DNA of 64,000 nucleotides from Hygrocybe punicea (GCA_963556145.1 OY744466.1:2914001-2978000); one strand, 5' to 3'. Numbered from the stretch's first letter, positions 1-11,245 are shown. A program made the numbers and translations. Notes: a model not told the origin generated them from the letters alone.

Positions 1-229
1 AACAGTATCTGATTTTCCAATATCAAAAGTAGAATCATATCTTGTCTTCTAACAAACACAAAGAATGAGTGTAAATTAGAATTAAGTCTATGTACGAATT
101 TGGCAAGTTGTGGCGCGTCTGCCTCTCAGCTCGTGCCACTCCCACTTGCCACTCCAAAAGATCTTCCCTGCTCAATAGAGCAGATTATCTCTTTCATTTC
201 TCTCCGAAAGTCACACACCAACTTCTCTG

Positions 230-1851
230 ATGCCTCGACTTCTCTTCGACCCTGCCCAACTCCAGTGCCCGGACTATGCATCTCTCTTTTATGCCCCAAC
301 CCGAGCACCCTTTGTCAATGCCGCCACGACAGAGGCCCAAGCGGTACAACTGCTCACCAACGTCTGGACTGCAGGTAACGACCTAGAAAAGCAATTATGG
401 CAAGATCAGCTACACAACGACGCGGCGGAGCAAGCAGAACAGTTTTTACAGGCCCAAGCAGCCGCGGAACAACACGCTCTCCTAGCCGCCCAAGAACGAG
501 AGGACGTGCGAAAGGAAGAGATGAAGAAGAACAAGACCAAGTACATCCCCATCCCGAATCGGCCGATGCCCTCCATCACCCCCGTCTTCGCGTCCAACTA
601 CGCCACTAAAAAGATGGACAAAGGGCAATACGTCGAACTCTGGTACTACACTAATGAGGGCCTAGACGAGGCCATGCAAGCACACGCCACAGTCGACGAC
701 GATGCCATGGTGATGGCCCGGAAACCCGATGGCTCGACATCCTGGGTACCCGCTGCCGCTGCCAGAGACTCCAACAAGGCCCTCGACGACAGGGACATCA
801 AATGGGAAGATTTCTGTCAAGCCGTCCCCCGGATGATCCTCGCCATGGAGGAGGCCGACTGGCCAGCCGATCGCGTGGCCATGCTCGCCTCCTTCTGGGG
901 CAAGCTTCAGATCCATGAGATGCGGTCCTCCCGCGACCCCCTTGACCAGAAGGCCCTGCTCTTATACCAGGCTAGACAACGACGGCTATGGCACCTTGCC
1001 ATCCCCTCACCCCGCGGCGCCTACAACATCTCCATAATAGATGAATCCGTCTTGCGTAAAACGAAAGAGGAGGTTTATTGGGAAGATCGGAAGCATAGAG
1101 ACAATACCAGGGACTTCCGCGTGAGTCCCCCCTCCTTCCATCCAATGATAGATCACTTGCTGACTGTTGCCCCCCCCGATTTCCCTCTACCATTATCCAT
1201 CTAAAACGACAACCTCCACCTTCCTTTGCATCGCGCATGCCTCCTCTTTGCTCCATGCATGCCTTCTCTTTGCTATATGCATGCCCCTTATTTGCTCCAC
1301 GCATGCCACGCACTTGCTCCACGCATGCCACACCCTTGCTCCATGCATGCTCTCTGCACCCGCACCCTACGCATCCACGCGCTCAGGCTGACCAGGACAT
1401 TAGTTCAGCCCACAGCACCGCTGCCAACCCCTCCCCCTCCAGACGGAGCCGAGAGTACAAGCGGTTAACCGATGCTCGCAGGAGGTCTGGGTCTCCACCC
1501 CGGCCTCGCGACAGCCGAGGATGTCCGGAAAAGAAGTCGGATTTTCGGGCAGGCGCAGGCAGTGGGGGCTACTCTGCCTGCGCCGTATGCCTGGGTCGCA
1601 ACCCCCACAGAATTGTGGAATGCGCCGCAACGCATACCTGGGATGGACTCCACCTCGCGCTCGCACAGCGCGTCAACAAGTCCCTCGTACTCCGCGATGG
1701 CCGCCCCATCTGTGTCGACTTCCAACGCGTGGCCGGCTGCACCAGCACCCGCCACGACAATCGTCACCTCTGCTCCGGATGTGGTCATACCACTCACGGC
1801 GCACAAGGCTGTCCTCGAGCGCAGAAGGCATCAAGCCCTCACTCCCTATAA
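230..1851 (+). CDS. Gag-like protein of the DIRS element (spliced)
   Basis: The reading frame from the ATG at 230 runs to 1,120 and meets a GTGAGT donor. An acceptor at 1,385-1,386 leads in phase 0 into 1,387-1,851, giving 451 codons. The intron of 266 bp is long for this window. The first exon encodes a Gln/Ala-rich coiled-coil-like N terminus followed by a globular region. The second exon is Arg/Ser-rich and then carries Cys/His-rich motifs (CAVCLGRN...H...C; CSGCGHTTHGAQGC) resembling a nucleic-acid-binding zinc region, as expected for a Gag. Without splicing the first frame would stop at 1,204 and lose the zinc region. It overlaps the start of the RT frame by about 380 bp. Family assignment rests on position and composition. 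Confidence 0.7.
1226..1352 (+). repeat. Short tandem repeat in the gag intron
   Basis: About five imperfect units of roughly 25 bp, each holding a CATGCATGC or CACGCATGCC core preceded by TTTGCTC, fill the middle of the predicted gag intron. The repeat explains the low-complexity His/Cys/Pro-rich frames here, which are not likely to be translated. Confidence 0.7.
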
Positions 1852-3811
1852 ACCGGATGCTTGGGAAGCGCTACTCCGTTCAAATAGCATCTGGCCTCGC
1901 TATGATCATCTCCCTCAAAGTATGCGATACGGTTTCAATCTTGAGATACCCACCATTTCACGCACCCAAGCCCCACCCAACAAAGACTCCATCATTGAAC
2001 ATAGCTCCGAATTCCAAAAAATCATATCCAAAGAGCTGTCCAAAGGCCGATACCTGGGACCCTTTTCTCAGTCAACTCTCGAGACGCTCATCGGCCCCTT
2101 CCAGACGGCCCCCTTTGGCATCATACCCAAACCAGGCCGACCGAATCACTTCCGCAACGTACAAAACTATTCATTCCCTCATAAGACCTCACCAAAATTC
2201 CCGAGTCCCTCTATCAACTCCCAGATCGACTCGGACCGCTTCCCCAGCACCTGGGGGACTTTCTCAATCGTCTCCTTACTCATCTCACGCCTTCCCCCCG
2301 GCTCTCAGGCAGCCACGAGAGACGTGGCAGAGGCATACCGGACGATCCCCCTGCACCCCTCCCAATGGCCAGGTGCCGTCGTCCGACTCGCTGCCGACGA
2401 ATTCTGCATCGACACCGCCACCTGCTTCGGGGTTGCACCATCAGCCGGAGTGTATGGCTCCGTCAGCGATGCAGGCACCGAGCTATTCCGCTGCCATGGG
2501 ATGGCACCTCTCTCCAAATGGGTCGACGACCACATCTTCTTCCGGATCCTTCGAGAACGCCTCCACGAATACAACACGCGCCGCAGAGACTGGCACGCCG
2601 ACATTGCCCCCCGTGGCCGACATCACGATGGTGGGCGCCTCTGGTTTGGTGGCAAAGTTTTCCCCGATGGCACGCTGGAAGAATTCGACGAAGATTGCTC
2701 TTCCCCTTGCCTCGACTTATCATCGCACTCACCCCGCTCCTCTGAGGACCAACGCTTCGCCTACAACTTCGACGACATTGACCGTCTATCCGACCAGCTG
2801 GGTATCCCCTGGGAGAAATCCAAGGACCTGCCCTTCGCTTCAACCACGACATTCATTGGCCTGGATTGGAATCTGGAAACACTCATGGTCTCCCTTCCAC
2901 CAAAGAAGAAGGCCAAATACCTCACGTCAATCCATGAATGGGAATGCTCGCCTACCCACATCCTCGGCGATGTACAAAAAATCTACGGAAAGCTCCTTCA
3001 CGCATCCCTGGTGGTCCCTCCAGGCCGCGCCTACCTCACCGGCCTGGAGAACATGCTTGGCATCTACGGTGACCGTCCTCTCATGCCACGCCATGCTGAC
3101 CAGTCGATCCGTGGAGACCTGCAATGGTGGCGTGCCAAGCTGGCCCAACCCTTCCTTGGCCGGACAATCCCAAGCCCTGTCCACCTCACAAACCTCGACG
3201 CCTTCTCAGATGCCAGTTCGGGCATTGGCATCGGAATCGTCGTTGCTGGCCGCTGGCGCGCTTGGCGCCTCATTCCAGGATGGAAGACCCTTGATGGTAA
3301 ACGCGACATCGGCTGGGCAGAGGCCCTGGGATTCGAACTCCTCATTCGATCAGTCGCCCGGTCTGCGACAACTGGCCAACATTTTGAATTATTCGGGGAC
3401 AACATGGGAGTCGTTGAAGGCTGGCCAAATGGCCGCAGCAGGAATGCAGCCATCAACGACATCTTTAAACGCATCCACAACTTCATCGAGTCTTGTGACT
3501 CCATTATCTCGATCCATGCAACCTACATCCCCAGCAAATCCAACCCAGCCGATGGCCCCTCCCGGGGCATCTATCCTCCGTACCACCTCCTCTTACCCCC
3601 CATTGAAATACCCGCCGGTCTCGACCGGTTCATCATTGATGCGACCCTACCATATTCAGACACTGAGCTCAAGCTGCTCCGAGAGGGCCGATACCCCAAA
3701 GCAACCGCAAAACTCATTGCAAATTCTCTCAGGAATCCTGGTCCCCCACACAAACAGCCCACCGACTTTGAGACTGATATACGAGCCCTCCGAAGCCAAT
3801 GGTCTGGTTGA
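1472..3811 (+). CDS. Reverse transcriptase-RNase H of the DIRS element
   Basis: This 779-codon open frame encodes the polymerase. The RT palm is visible from about residue 180: motif A TRDVAEAYRTI, motif B around CFGVAPSAGVYGSV, and the catalytic loop KWVDDHIFF, where VDD replaces the usual YXDD. An RNase H domain follows with acidic residues in DAFSDASSG, WAEALGFE, LFGDNMG and the terminal NPADGPSRG typical of DIRS and gypsy-like RNase H. The first ~120 residues overlap the gag zinc-finger exon in another frame, so the true start may be later or reached by frameshifting. The frame ends at 3,811, where the recombinase frame (+1) takes over. No internal stops are present, so this copy may be young. 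Confidence 0.85.
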   Translation: MLAGGLGLHPGLATAEDVRKRSRIFGQAQAVGATLPAPYAWVATPTELWNAPQRIPGMDSTSRSHSASTSPSYSAMAAPSVSTSNAWPAAPAPATTIVTSAPDVVIPLTAHKAVLERRRHQALTPYKPDAWEALLRSNSIWPRYDHLPQSMRYGFNLEIPTISRTQAPPNKDSIIEHSSEFQKIISKELSKGRYLGPFSQSTLETLIGPFQTAPFGIIPKPGRPNHFRNVQNYSFPHKTSPKFPSPSINSQIDSDRFPSTWGTFSIVSLLISRLPPGSQAATRDVAEAYRTIPLHPSQWPGAVVRLAADEFCIDTATCFGVAPSAGVYGSVSDAGTELFRCHGMAPLSKWVDDHIFFRILRERLHEYNTRRRDWHADIAPRGRHHDGGRLWFGGKVFPDGTLEEFDEDCSSPCLDLSSHSPRSSEDQRFAYNFDDIDRLSDQLGIPWEKSKDLPFASTTTFIGLDWNLETLMVSLPPKKKAKYLTSIHEWECSPTHILGDVQKIYGKLLHASLVVPPGRAYLTGLENMLGIYGDRPLMPRHADQSIRGDLQWWRAKLAQPFLGRTIPSPVHLTNLDAFSDASSGIGIGIVVAGRWRAWRLIPGWKTLDGKRDIGWAEALGFELLIRSVARSATTGQHFELFGDNMGVVEGWPNGRSRNAAINDIFKRIHNFIESCDSIISIHATYIPSKSNPADGPSRGIYPPYHLLLPPIEIPAGLDRFIIDATLPYSDTELKLLREGRYPKATAKLIANSLRNPGPPHKQPTDFETDIRALRSQWSG

Positions 3812-4991
3812 TCCACCCTTCAATCCCCCCCCGGCCCCAGTTCCTTCTAGGCCACAACCATATCGACTCGGATTGGCCCCTCTTGACTCACCGCTTCGTC
3901 CCCACTGCCTTGCCCGCGACCGTCTGCGGCTATGGGTACCAGCTCGAACACGTACGGCACATGATGCTAACGGACACACCCTCCACATCACCAACGCTGA
4001 CCTAGACCGAATCCTAGAGGTCATCGGTGTATCCTGGGCTCAAGGCACTTGGGCTGGATACGGTGCAGGACTTCTCGCATTTCACCGGTTCTGTGATCTC
4101 CGCAGCATCCCTGAACCTCAACGATGTCCAGCCGGGCCTGTCCTAGTCCTCGCCTTCATCGCCAACTGCGCCGGAGCTTACTCCGGAAAGACGCTGGCTA
4201 ATTATGTCTTCGCTGTCCGTGCATGGCACATTCTCCATGGCCAGCCATGGTCCGCCAATCACCCAGAGATAAAAGCGGCCCTCGATGGCGCCATTTCCCT
4301 CACTCCCCCCACATCCATTCGTGCGAAGAGAGAACCCGTCACCACCGAATTCCTAGCAATGGCCAAGGATAAACTGGACCTAACGCTCCCTTTCGATGCC
4401 GCCTTCTATGCTTGCCTTACGACCGCCTTTGATTCCGTATCTCGGCTTGGTGAACTTACCGTTCCCACTTTAAAAGCCTTCAATCCTAACCTACATGTCA
4501 AACGCTCTGACATGACGTGGCGGAAAGATCGCAACAATCTCAAAGTATCAGTCTTCCACATCCCAGTCACCAAGACTTCACGAGAAGGTGAGGATATATA
4601 CTGGTCGACACAACCAGGCCCATCGGATCCAGAGGCCGCCATCAATAACCACTTCGCCATCAACAACCCATCCCCAGCTGATCCTTTATTCGCATGGCGC
4701 CACCCTCAAGGACTCCGACCTCTCACGCGATCAGCTTTCATATCACGGCTGAAGGATATCAGCAAAGCACTGAAAATACCTCCCTTTCAGGGACATGGGA
4801 TCCGTATTGGAGCCACACTTGAACTCCTACTACGAGGCGTTCCCTTCGAGGTGGTAAAAACCATTGGTCGCTGGACCTCCGGCGCATTCCTAACATACCT
4901 ACGCCAACACGCAGTAGTCATGGCCCCATATATGCAGGGAACGCCAATCCTGGAACCCTTCCTCCGCTATGCAATGCCACCTCCCCGCTAA
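3774..4991 (+). CDS. Tyrosine recombinase of the DIRS element
   Basis: The open frame continues to the stop at 4,991 and encodes a phage-integrase-fold recombinase that would insert the cDNA circle. An N-terminal SAM-like core-binding region (WAQGTWAGYGAGLLAFHRFCD) is followed by catalytic motifs. These are the first Arg in SVSRLGELTV, a Lys candidate in VTKTSREGE, the HxxR box in GHGIRIGATLELL, the RWTSGAF segment and the Tyr nucleophile in FLTYLRQH. All expected catalytic positions are present. I see no ATG between the RT stop and the domain in this frame, so expression probably needs frameshifting or a fusion with the RT. The annotated start is only where the frame becomes plausible. Confidence 0.85.
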   Translation: MIYEPSEANGLVDPPFNPPPAPVPSRPQPYRLGLAPLDSPLRPHCLARDRLRLWVPARTRTAHDANGHTLHITNADLDRILEVIGVSWAQGTWAGYGAGLLAFHRFCDLRSIPEPQRCPAGPVLVLAFIANCAGAYSGKTLANYVFAVRAWHILHGQPWSANHPEIKAALDGAISLTPPTSIRAKREPVTTEFLAMAKDKLDLTLPFDAAFYACLTTAFDSVSRLGELTVPTLKAFNPNLHVKRSDMTWRKDRNNLKVSVFHIPVTKTSREGEDIYWSTQPGPSDPEAAINNHFAINNPSPADPLFAWRHPQGLRPLTRSAFISRLKDISKALKIPPFQGHGIRIGATLELLLRGVPFEVVKTIGRWTSGAFLTYLRQHAVVMAPYMQGTPILEPFLRYAMPPPR

Positions 4992-5010
4992 ACTGTGAGT
5001 AACTCACCCA

Positions 5011-5078
5011 TCTCCTAATCATTGGGAGTCCACTTCGCTTAACGCGTCGCTGGGCTCCTAACATCTGGGAGTCGCAGC
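5011..5078 (+). repeat. Short direct repeat in the 3' region of the DIRS element
   Basis: Two related segments, CTCCTAATCATTGGGAGTC at about 5,011 and CTCCTAACATCTGGGAGTC at about 5,055, lie just after the recombinase stop. Each contains an inverted CTCC/GGAG pair. Split or internal complementary repeats are common in YR retrotransposons, but I could not link these to a copy at the left end. Confidence 0.45.
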
Positions 5079-5375
5079 TCATTCGACTTCTCGATTAGGA
5101 CTGGACACTGTTTTCGAGTTTGAAAAAACCCCTTCCTGTTTTTTCCCCCAAAAACTGAGTTTCTCGCTATACCACAGATTTGTTTCTCGTAACCACTTCC
5201 GAAACAAATTCCTTCTGCCAGAAACTTTGCCTGCACGGACATAGATCTTGCCAAAAAAATTTTCTCTATAGGCGATCATAGAACATTAATTAATCAATTA
5301 ATTAATTAATTACGAACCCTCACTGGTCCTGGTTTGATAAAGAACGAGTCTTTTAATAAATTAAAAGAACTTGTA

Positions 5376-8300
5376 ATTCAAGGCAGGATTTCTGAAATTA
5401 AACATAAGAGACATTTATTGATGTATTATGACAAGAGGTTTCAGAAAGATCCCCACTTTCCTTTGATTGCATTCAACCATGAGCAAATAAAGGAGTCTAC
5501 AACAGGTGGCTATTTATTAGCTGAAAAGGCAAAGTTTGAACACATTTCACAAAGATTGATGGATGTTGATCTTAGAGTGTTGAATAAGATTGCTAGAAAA
5601 ATGGAAAATGGTGAACATGTCACTCCAGAAACAGATGAAGAGAAGTTATGTTTCCAATTAATTAAAGACATTGATCATGTAGGAATTCATGTCAAAGGAT
5701 CACTCACAAGCAAGAAATATATGAGAAATGAAGTCTGGTCTCTGATGTCCTTTGTGGGTGCACCTTCCTGGTTCATTACATTTTCACCAGCTGATAACAT
5801 GCATCCACTCTCCCTATATTATGCTGATACAAAAGAAACATTCACACCTGGGCTTAGAGGATATGATGAGCGCTATAGACTTATTGCAGAAAATCCAGTG
5901 GCTGGTGCTAGATTCTTTCACTTTATGGTAGAGCTCTTTATCAAACATGTCCTGGGAGTTGGTTCAAAGCATTCTGGCTTTTATGGCAACACCAAAGCAT
6001 ACTATGGCACAGTGGAGCAACAAGGACGTCTCACACTTCACATGCACATGCTACTATGGCTAAAAGGATGTCTGTCACCTCAGGAAATCAGAGATAGAAT
6101 AATGGATCCCATGTCAGATTTCCAACAAGCTTTTGTTCAGTATCTAGAAAGCGTACATATTGGTGAATTCATGACTGGAACAATAGATGAAGTCAAAGCT
6201 AAGGTCAACCAGAAGTCTGAACAAGAAGACTACAAAGATCCCACTCAGACTTTACCTGAAGCACCCCCACCTATGTGTACAAATAAGCATGATGTGAACA
6301 GTGACAACAATTGTAATGATTGCAAGCAGGTGAATTCATGGTGGGACAGATTTTCAGACACTTTTGATTATTTGATTTTACGTTCTAATGTTCATAATTG
6401 TGGCAAAAACAGTGCTAACAATGAAAAAGTGCAGAGAAAAGATAGACCCAGTTGCATGAACAAACATGGTAAATGCAAAGCTAGATTTCCCAGACCTTTG
6501 TTTGAATCAACACAAGTAGACCCAAAAACTGGTGCATTGAATATGAAAAAGGGTGAAGCTTGGATTAATACATTAACACCTCTTGTGACATTTCTACTTC
6601 ACTGTAATTCTGATGTTACAAGTCTTCTTTCTGGTACTGCAATCAAAGCAATTGTAGCATATATTTCTGACTATATTACAAAACCTGGATTGAAAACATA
6701 TAGCATATTTGATACCATTAGAAGTGTGTTTGACAGAAACTCAGAAATGCTTGGAGGGTCAATGAAAAGAAAAGACAAAGCTAGAAAACTCATCACCCAG
6801 ATCATCAATGCTTTAACTGCAAAACTTGAAATTGGTGGTCCAATGGCTTCCATGTATCTGCTTGGTCACCCTGACCATTATACTAGACACAAATTCATTC
6901 CTGTTTACTGGAGAAACTATGTGAGAGAAGTCCAGAAAGCTTGGAATCCAGATGAAAATGATGACATGCAAGTTGACTCTGAAAAAGTTGTACTGCACAA
7001 TCAAAAGGGAAAATTCATAGGACTATCTGCTGTGCATGACTATATTTACAGACCAACTCATTATGAAGACATGAATTTATATGAATGGGTGCAGGGTGCA
7101 GAAAGAGTCAAGAGAAACATTCAAAAACCTCATGATGAAATAAACAGTGATGATGAGTTAGATGTCTTGGAATCTGAGCCACAAACCGCAACTCACAAAA
7201 AAACTTCGAAATCTAATGTACCTACCAGTAATGACTTAAGCATAGAATTTGATGATCTTAACATCAAAGATGATGACAATTTCATAGAATGTGATTCAGA
7301 GGATAATTATAATGAGTCTGATAGCACTGAGTCTGTCCAAGAAGATACCAAGCTTTTCCTGGAAGATCACCCATTGTATGAAACACACTGCATAGAATTC
7401 AGTGAAAAGAAGCAGGATGTTGTTCCAAACTTTGTTGGTGGTTCACTGCCCAGACGTGATAGAGGAGACAGAGAATACTATTGCATCACAATGCTCACTC
7501 TGTTCAAACCATGGAGATCTGGCAATGACTTCAAAAGTAACCTAGAATCATGGGATGAAGCATTCACTGATCATGAATTCACTGACAAGCAATTAGAAAT
7601 TATGGACAACTTTAATCTGAGATATGAATGCCTTGATGCTAGAGATGACTATTCTGCTCAGCTTAGACAAGGAGCAGTGTTAGATGGTACTTGTCCTCAA
7701 TTTATGACTTCAGACATGATTTCACACTTGGATGATGACAACATTCAAAATGGTGGTGACTTTGGAGATGACAATTATGAGCAGGACAAAAACAATGCAG
7801 ATTATGGCACTAACAAATATTCTGAACTTGGTCAACATGGTAGACTGATCAAAGCTCAAATGGATGCCACTGAGAACATTGTCAGAAACATTGGTTGGCT
7901 TGATCCATGTCCAGATGGTTCTATTACAGTAAATTCTGCTCCACTTGAAGTTGAAATGAATCAACCTGGTACTCAATGGAAACAACTTGTTCAAGAACAA
8001 AGACAAGAAATACTAGATGAGCGCAATCAATATATTCCTGCAAACTCAAAGTCTGTTTCACACAAAACATATGCTGATACAAATGAAAACAATGTGATCA
8101 TTGTGGACCAGTCATACTGGATGCAATCTTTCAGAGCTGCAAATGCACAGAGACAACAGCTAATTGATGCCACAGTTAGAAAATTCAGCTTGAACACTGA
8201 GCAGAAAAGAGCCTTTAGGATTATTGCAAATCATGCTTCATCTCCCAGCACTGACCAGTTGAAAATGAATATTGCTGGAATGGCTGGCACTGGAAAATCA

Positions 8301-10478
8301 CAAGTCATCAAAGCAGTTGTTGAGTTCTTTGACAATGTACATGAGTCTCACAGATTTGTTATTCTTGGTCCTACTGGTACTTCTGCAGCTCTACAAAATG
8401 GCTCAACTTATCACTATTTCCTGGGCATCAATCCAAACATGTCAAATAGAAATGAAGCAATGGGCATTGCTCAACTAAAAGGTAGACTAGAAGGAGTTGA
8501 CTATATTTTCATTGATGAAGTCTCAATGCTGTCTTGTCATGATCTCTACAAAATCAGTGCTAGACTCGCTAAAGCTTTGAACATTTATGACATGCCATTT
8601 GGTGGAATCAACATGATATTTGCTGGAGACTTTGCACAGTTACGACCAGTTGGAGGTGTACCATTGTACAGTGGAACAGTTGGCACTCAGATCACATCAG
8701 CCTTGACCACACACTCTCAGGAAACTGCCATTGGAAAAGCACTCTGGCATCAAGTGACCACAGTTGTCATTCTAAGAAAAAACATGAGACAGAGGACACA
8801 AACAACTGAAGATGCATTGTTCAGAACTGCCCTTGTCAACATGCGCTATGGCAAATGTACCGCACATGATATTCAATTTTTGAGAACCAGAATTGCAGGC
8901 AAACGTCCAGACCAGCCTAATGTAGCCTCTAAGAAGTTTAGAAATATTCCTATCATATGTGGCATTCACTCACAAAAGGATCAGATCAACCAGCTTGGAT
9001 GTGAAAGATTTGCTTCTGACACCAACCAGAACTTGACCAACTTCTATTCCATTGACAAGTGGGGAAAAGACAAGGATTCGGTTAGAAGCAAGTCCAAATC
9101 TAAAGCCATACATCAATCCAGTGACATAGACTTTGATACACAAAGAGAGATATGGAACGTGCGACATGCTGGAACTGATAATTTTGCTGGAAAACTCTCC
9201 TTATGTCTTGCATGCCTGTGATGCTTCGCAACAATGATGCCACTGAACTCTGCATTACAAAAGGACAAGAAGGATCTGTTGTTGGATGGCAGTCAATGAA
9301 AGCAAGTCATGGTAAAAGAGTACTTGACACTTTGTTTGTTGAACTGGACAAACCTCCAAAGCTGGTGCAGATTCCAGGACTTCCTGACAATGTGGTGCCC
9401 ATTGTAAAAAACACCAAGACAATTCAGTGTGTTTTTCCCAGTGACCTGAAGGAATCCATTGAGAGACAACAAGTCTGGGTGCTACCTAACTTTGCAATGA
9501 TTGCTCATGCTGCTCAAGGAAAAACACGTCCATTCAATGTTGTCCATTTAAACAGTTGCTTCAACCACATGTCATATTATTCTTCATTGTCTAGAAGTGC
9601 TTCTGCTGCTGGAACCGTAATAATTCAAGGCTTTGACACCAAAGTGATCACTAGAGGTTGTTCTGGATATCTTAGACAAGAATTTAGAGAACTAGAATTG
9701 CTTGATGAGATTACCAGGATCAGATATGAAGGCACTTTAACTGACCACATTGATGCTGGTACACGCTCTGTTATGCTTCGAAATTTTCAGCAGTGGAAGG
9801 GAATTCACTATGTTCCTGCCAAAACTGATAATGCTCTTAATGGTCACCAACTGATCCACTAATATTGGCTCATACAATCCCTGATAGCCCATGGCAATTG
9901 GTTGAAAAAGGCAAAGGAAAACAGAAAGCAGCTGTAATTGCAACTTCATTTGTTCCAGCAAAAGGCTCAGTTGCTATTGGTTCAACCCAAAAACATTCAC
10001 TTGACACAAACAATGAACCAGTAGCTAAAAGGCCTCGGATCACCAAAGACCATGTCAACAAAGGATCCACAAGCAAGCAACAGATCATTAACTCTCCAGC
10101 TGGACTGATCTGGGACAGAAATGACTACAGCTGTGCATATGACTCATTGTTGGTCATTCTGTTCAACCTGTGGAAAGACAATCATGCAGAATGGTCCACA
10201 ATATTCAGAAGCATGAATGATCATTTGACCACATTGTCTCATGGTTTTCCACAGGTGTTGCACAAGAATATGGTATTTGAACAGCTAAGAGATCACCTTA
10301 GGACTACACTGCATAACATGAATCCTACAGACTTTCCTAGAGGCACTGTAGGCATCAGTGTTGCAAATCTGGCTATGGAGTTGTTTAAAGTCAATGACAT
10401 TGTAGCCTCTTCTCAACATGAATGTTCTCAATGTGACTTTGCAGAAGAATCCATTGATGACAGACTAGGCTATGTGTT
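5376..10478 (+). pseudogene. Hel-1: rolling-circle transposase (Rep-PIF1 helicase-USP), decayed
   Basis: This encodes the replication/transposition enzyme of a Helitron-class element. The Helitron-like N region is followed by the HUH motif LTLHMHMLLWL at about 6,030-6,062 and a two-tyrosine motif YISDYITK at about 6,655-6,680. The PIF1 helicase then has Walker A GMAGTGKS at about 8,275, Walker B FIDEVSML at about 8,505 and the late motif around AHAAQGKTRPF at about 9,500. After an NLS-like AKRPRI segment comes a cysteine-protease Cys box YSCAYDSLL at about 10,125. Against sister copies there are one-base deletions near 9,208 and 9,838. The 5' end is cut by element A1 at 5,375 and the 3' end by another element at 10,479. 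Helicase motif III reads GDFAQLRP rather than the canonical LPP. It cannot make an intact protein. Confidence 0.9.
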
Positions 10479-10800
10479 ACGAGTTCTTTCATTTATGGAA
10501 AACTCGTTCTTATAAACCCGGTTTTCAGCCATTGAGGTGATTCATTCATCTCAGGGACTGAGGGAAAAATGTGTCCAAATATAGAAACTGAGTTCAAAAT
10601 CCCTGTTAATTGGTTTCATTCTGTAATTCAGAGCCTTTATTCACTTTTACACATCATGGATTCTCATGAAAATAGACAAGGAGTATGTGATTGACACTGT
10701 CATGCTGGAAAAAAATTATGGAGTGGATATGGTATAATTTGGGCTACCTATGAGCTATTTTGTGCAAGGGAAATGAGTATAGATTCAATAACTAGTGTAA
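10479..10800 (+). mobile_element. Family-B element, 5' end fragment inserted in Hel-1
   Basis: Hel-1 coding sequence stops matching after GGCTATGTGTT, and the 5' terminal hairpin of family B (ACGAGTTCTTTCATTTATGG...) begins at 10,479. The uninterrupted sequence is seen in Hel-2 near 11,665 (complement). The fragment matches 52,190-52,500 and the reverse complement of 28,950-29,398. It is itself cut at 10,800/10,801 by the Hel-2 element. Its other half is not in the window. Confidence 0.85.
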
Positions 10801-10852
10801 CTTGTTTAGTGGGCCAGTGCTGCGCATGGCATGAACGAGTTCTTTTTTCCCC
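10801..10852 (-). other. 3' terminal hairpin of the Hel-2 element
   Basis: On the minus strand the end reads AAGAACTCGT, then a hairpin GCCATGC/GCACTGGC with a one-base bulge, then CCCACTAAACAAG. AAGAACTCGT is the inverse of the 5' terminal ACGAGTTCTT, giving the asymmetric inverted repeats described for Helentron/Helitron2 elements. Matching ends occur at 14,240-14,287 (+), 15,728 (-) and 49,094 (-). Confidence 0.8.
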
Positions 10853-11245
10853 TTCCTCACTTCTTTGCTGAATTAAGAAAATTGCATAGAGCATGTTACA
10901 TATGGCATAAGATACATAGCATGTGTTGCATATTGCATATTGATCTAATAAACCCACCTCCCACCTCTGCAACATATATAAATTAGTATAAAATAAAACT
11001 ACATAGAGTGTCTTCATCAACCTCCTCTCTACCTGCCATCTCCCCTGTGTTGCACCATCATGCAACACTCTCACCCATGAAGCAATTGCTCAGGGAGCAA
11101 CAGGTCAACTGCCAAACACAACTGCCCCCCAAACAGTGTGCTGACAATTAACTCACATTGGCTCAACCCTACTTCTCCATGACCCTGAATGCTACACAAC
11201 AGATGAACACATGAAGACAGCCGTGCTTGACCTCAAGGAGGATGC

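Larger units (their letters stand above)
43..5246 (+). mobile_element. DIRS-type tyrosine-recombinase retrotransposon
   Basis: A roughly 5.2-kb element carries gag-like, reverse transcriptase/RNase H and tyrosine recombinase coding regions in the order expected for the DIRS order. Its boundaries come from comparing both flanks with the empty site at 29,941-30,000. The left flank matches to about position 42 and the right flank resumes at about 5,246. No clear target duplication is seen, which fits recombinase-mediated insertion. The ends differ by 2-3 bases of shared TCT, so each edge is uncertain by a few bases. The terminal split or inverted repeats usual in this order were not resolved. 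Confidence 0.85.
1..5375 (-). mobile_element. Helentron-like non-autonomous element A1 (right part, split by a DIRS element)
   Basis: Positions 1-42 plus 5,247-5,375 together match the contiguous stretch 29,941-30,128, which is the 5' part of element A3. They are also the reverse complement of 13,126-13,300 in element A2. The 5' terminal hairpin lies at the right edge and ends CTTGT at 5,375, a degenerate form of the CTCGT seen in other copies. It is followed by an AA flank, then Hel-1 coding sequence. The element therefore points to the minus strand, interrupts the Hel-1 gene and continues out of the window to the left. An (ATTA)n tract at 5,285-5,315 is shared by all A-family copies. Confidence 0.8.

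Noticed and set aside
1521..4991. A single 1,156-aa protein in the recombinase frame
   Set aside because: Only the part after about 3,770 has recombinase motifs. Upstream the RT motifs are in another frame, so the long upstream opening is a shadow.
9200..9870. Introns explaining the frame changes in Hel-1
   Set aside because: Hel-4 reads through the same places without interruption, and Hel-1 differs by single missing bases, not by insertable GT-AG segments.
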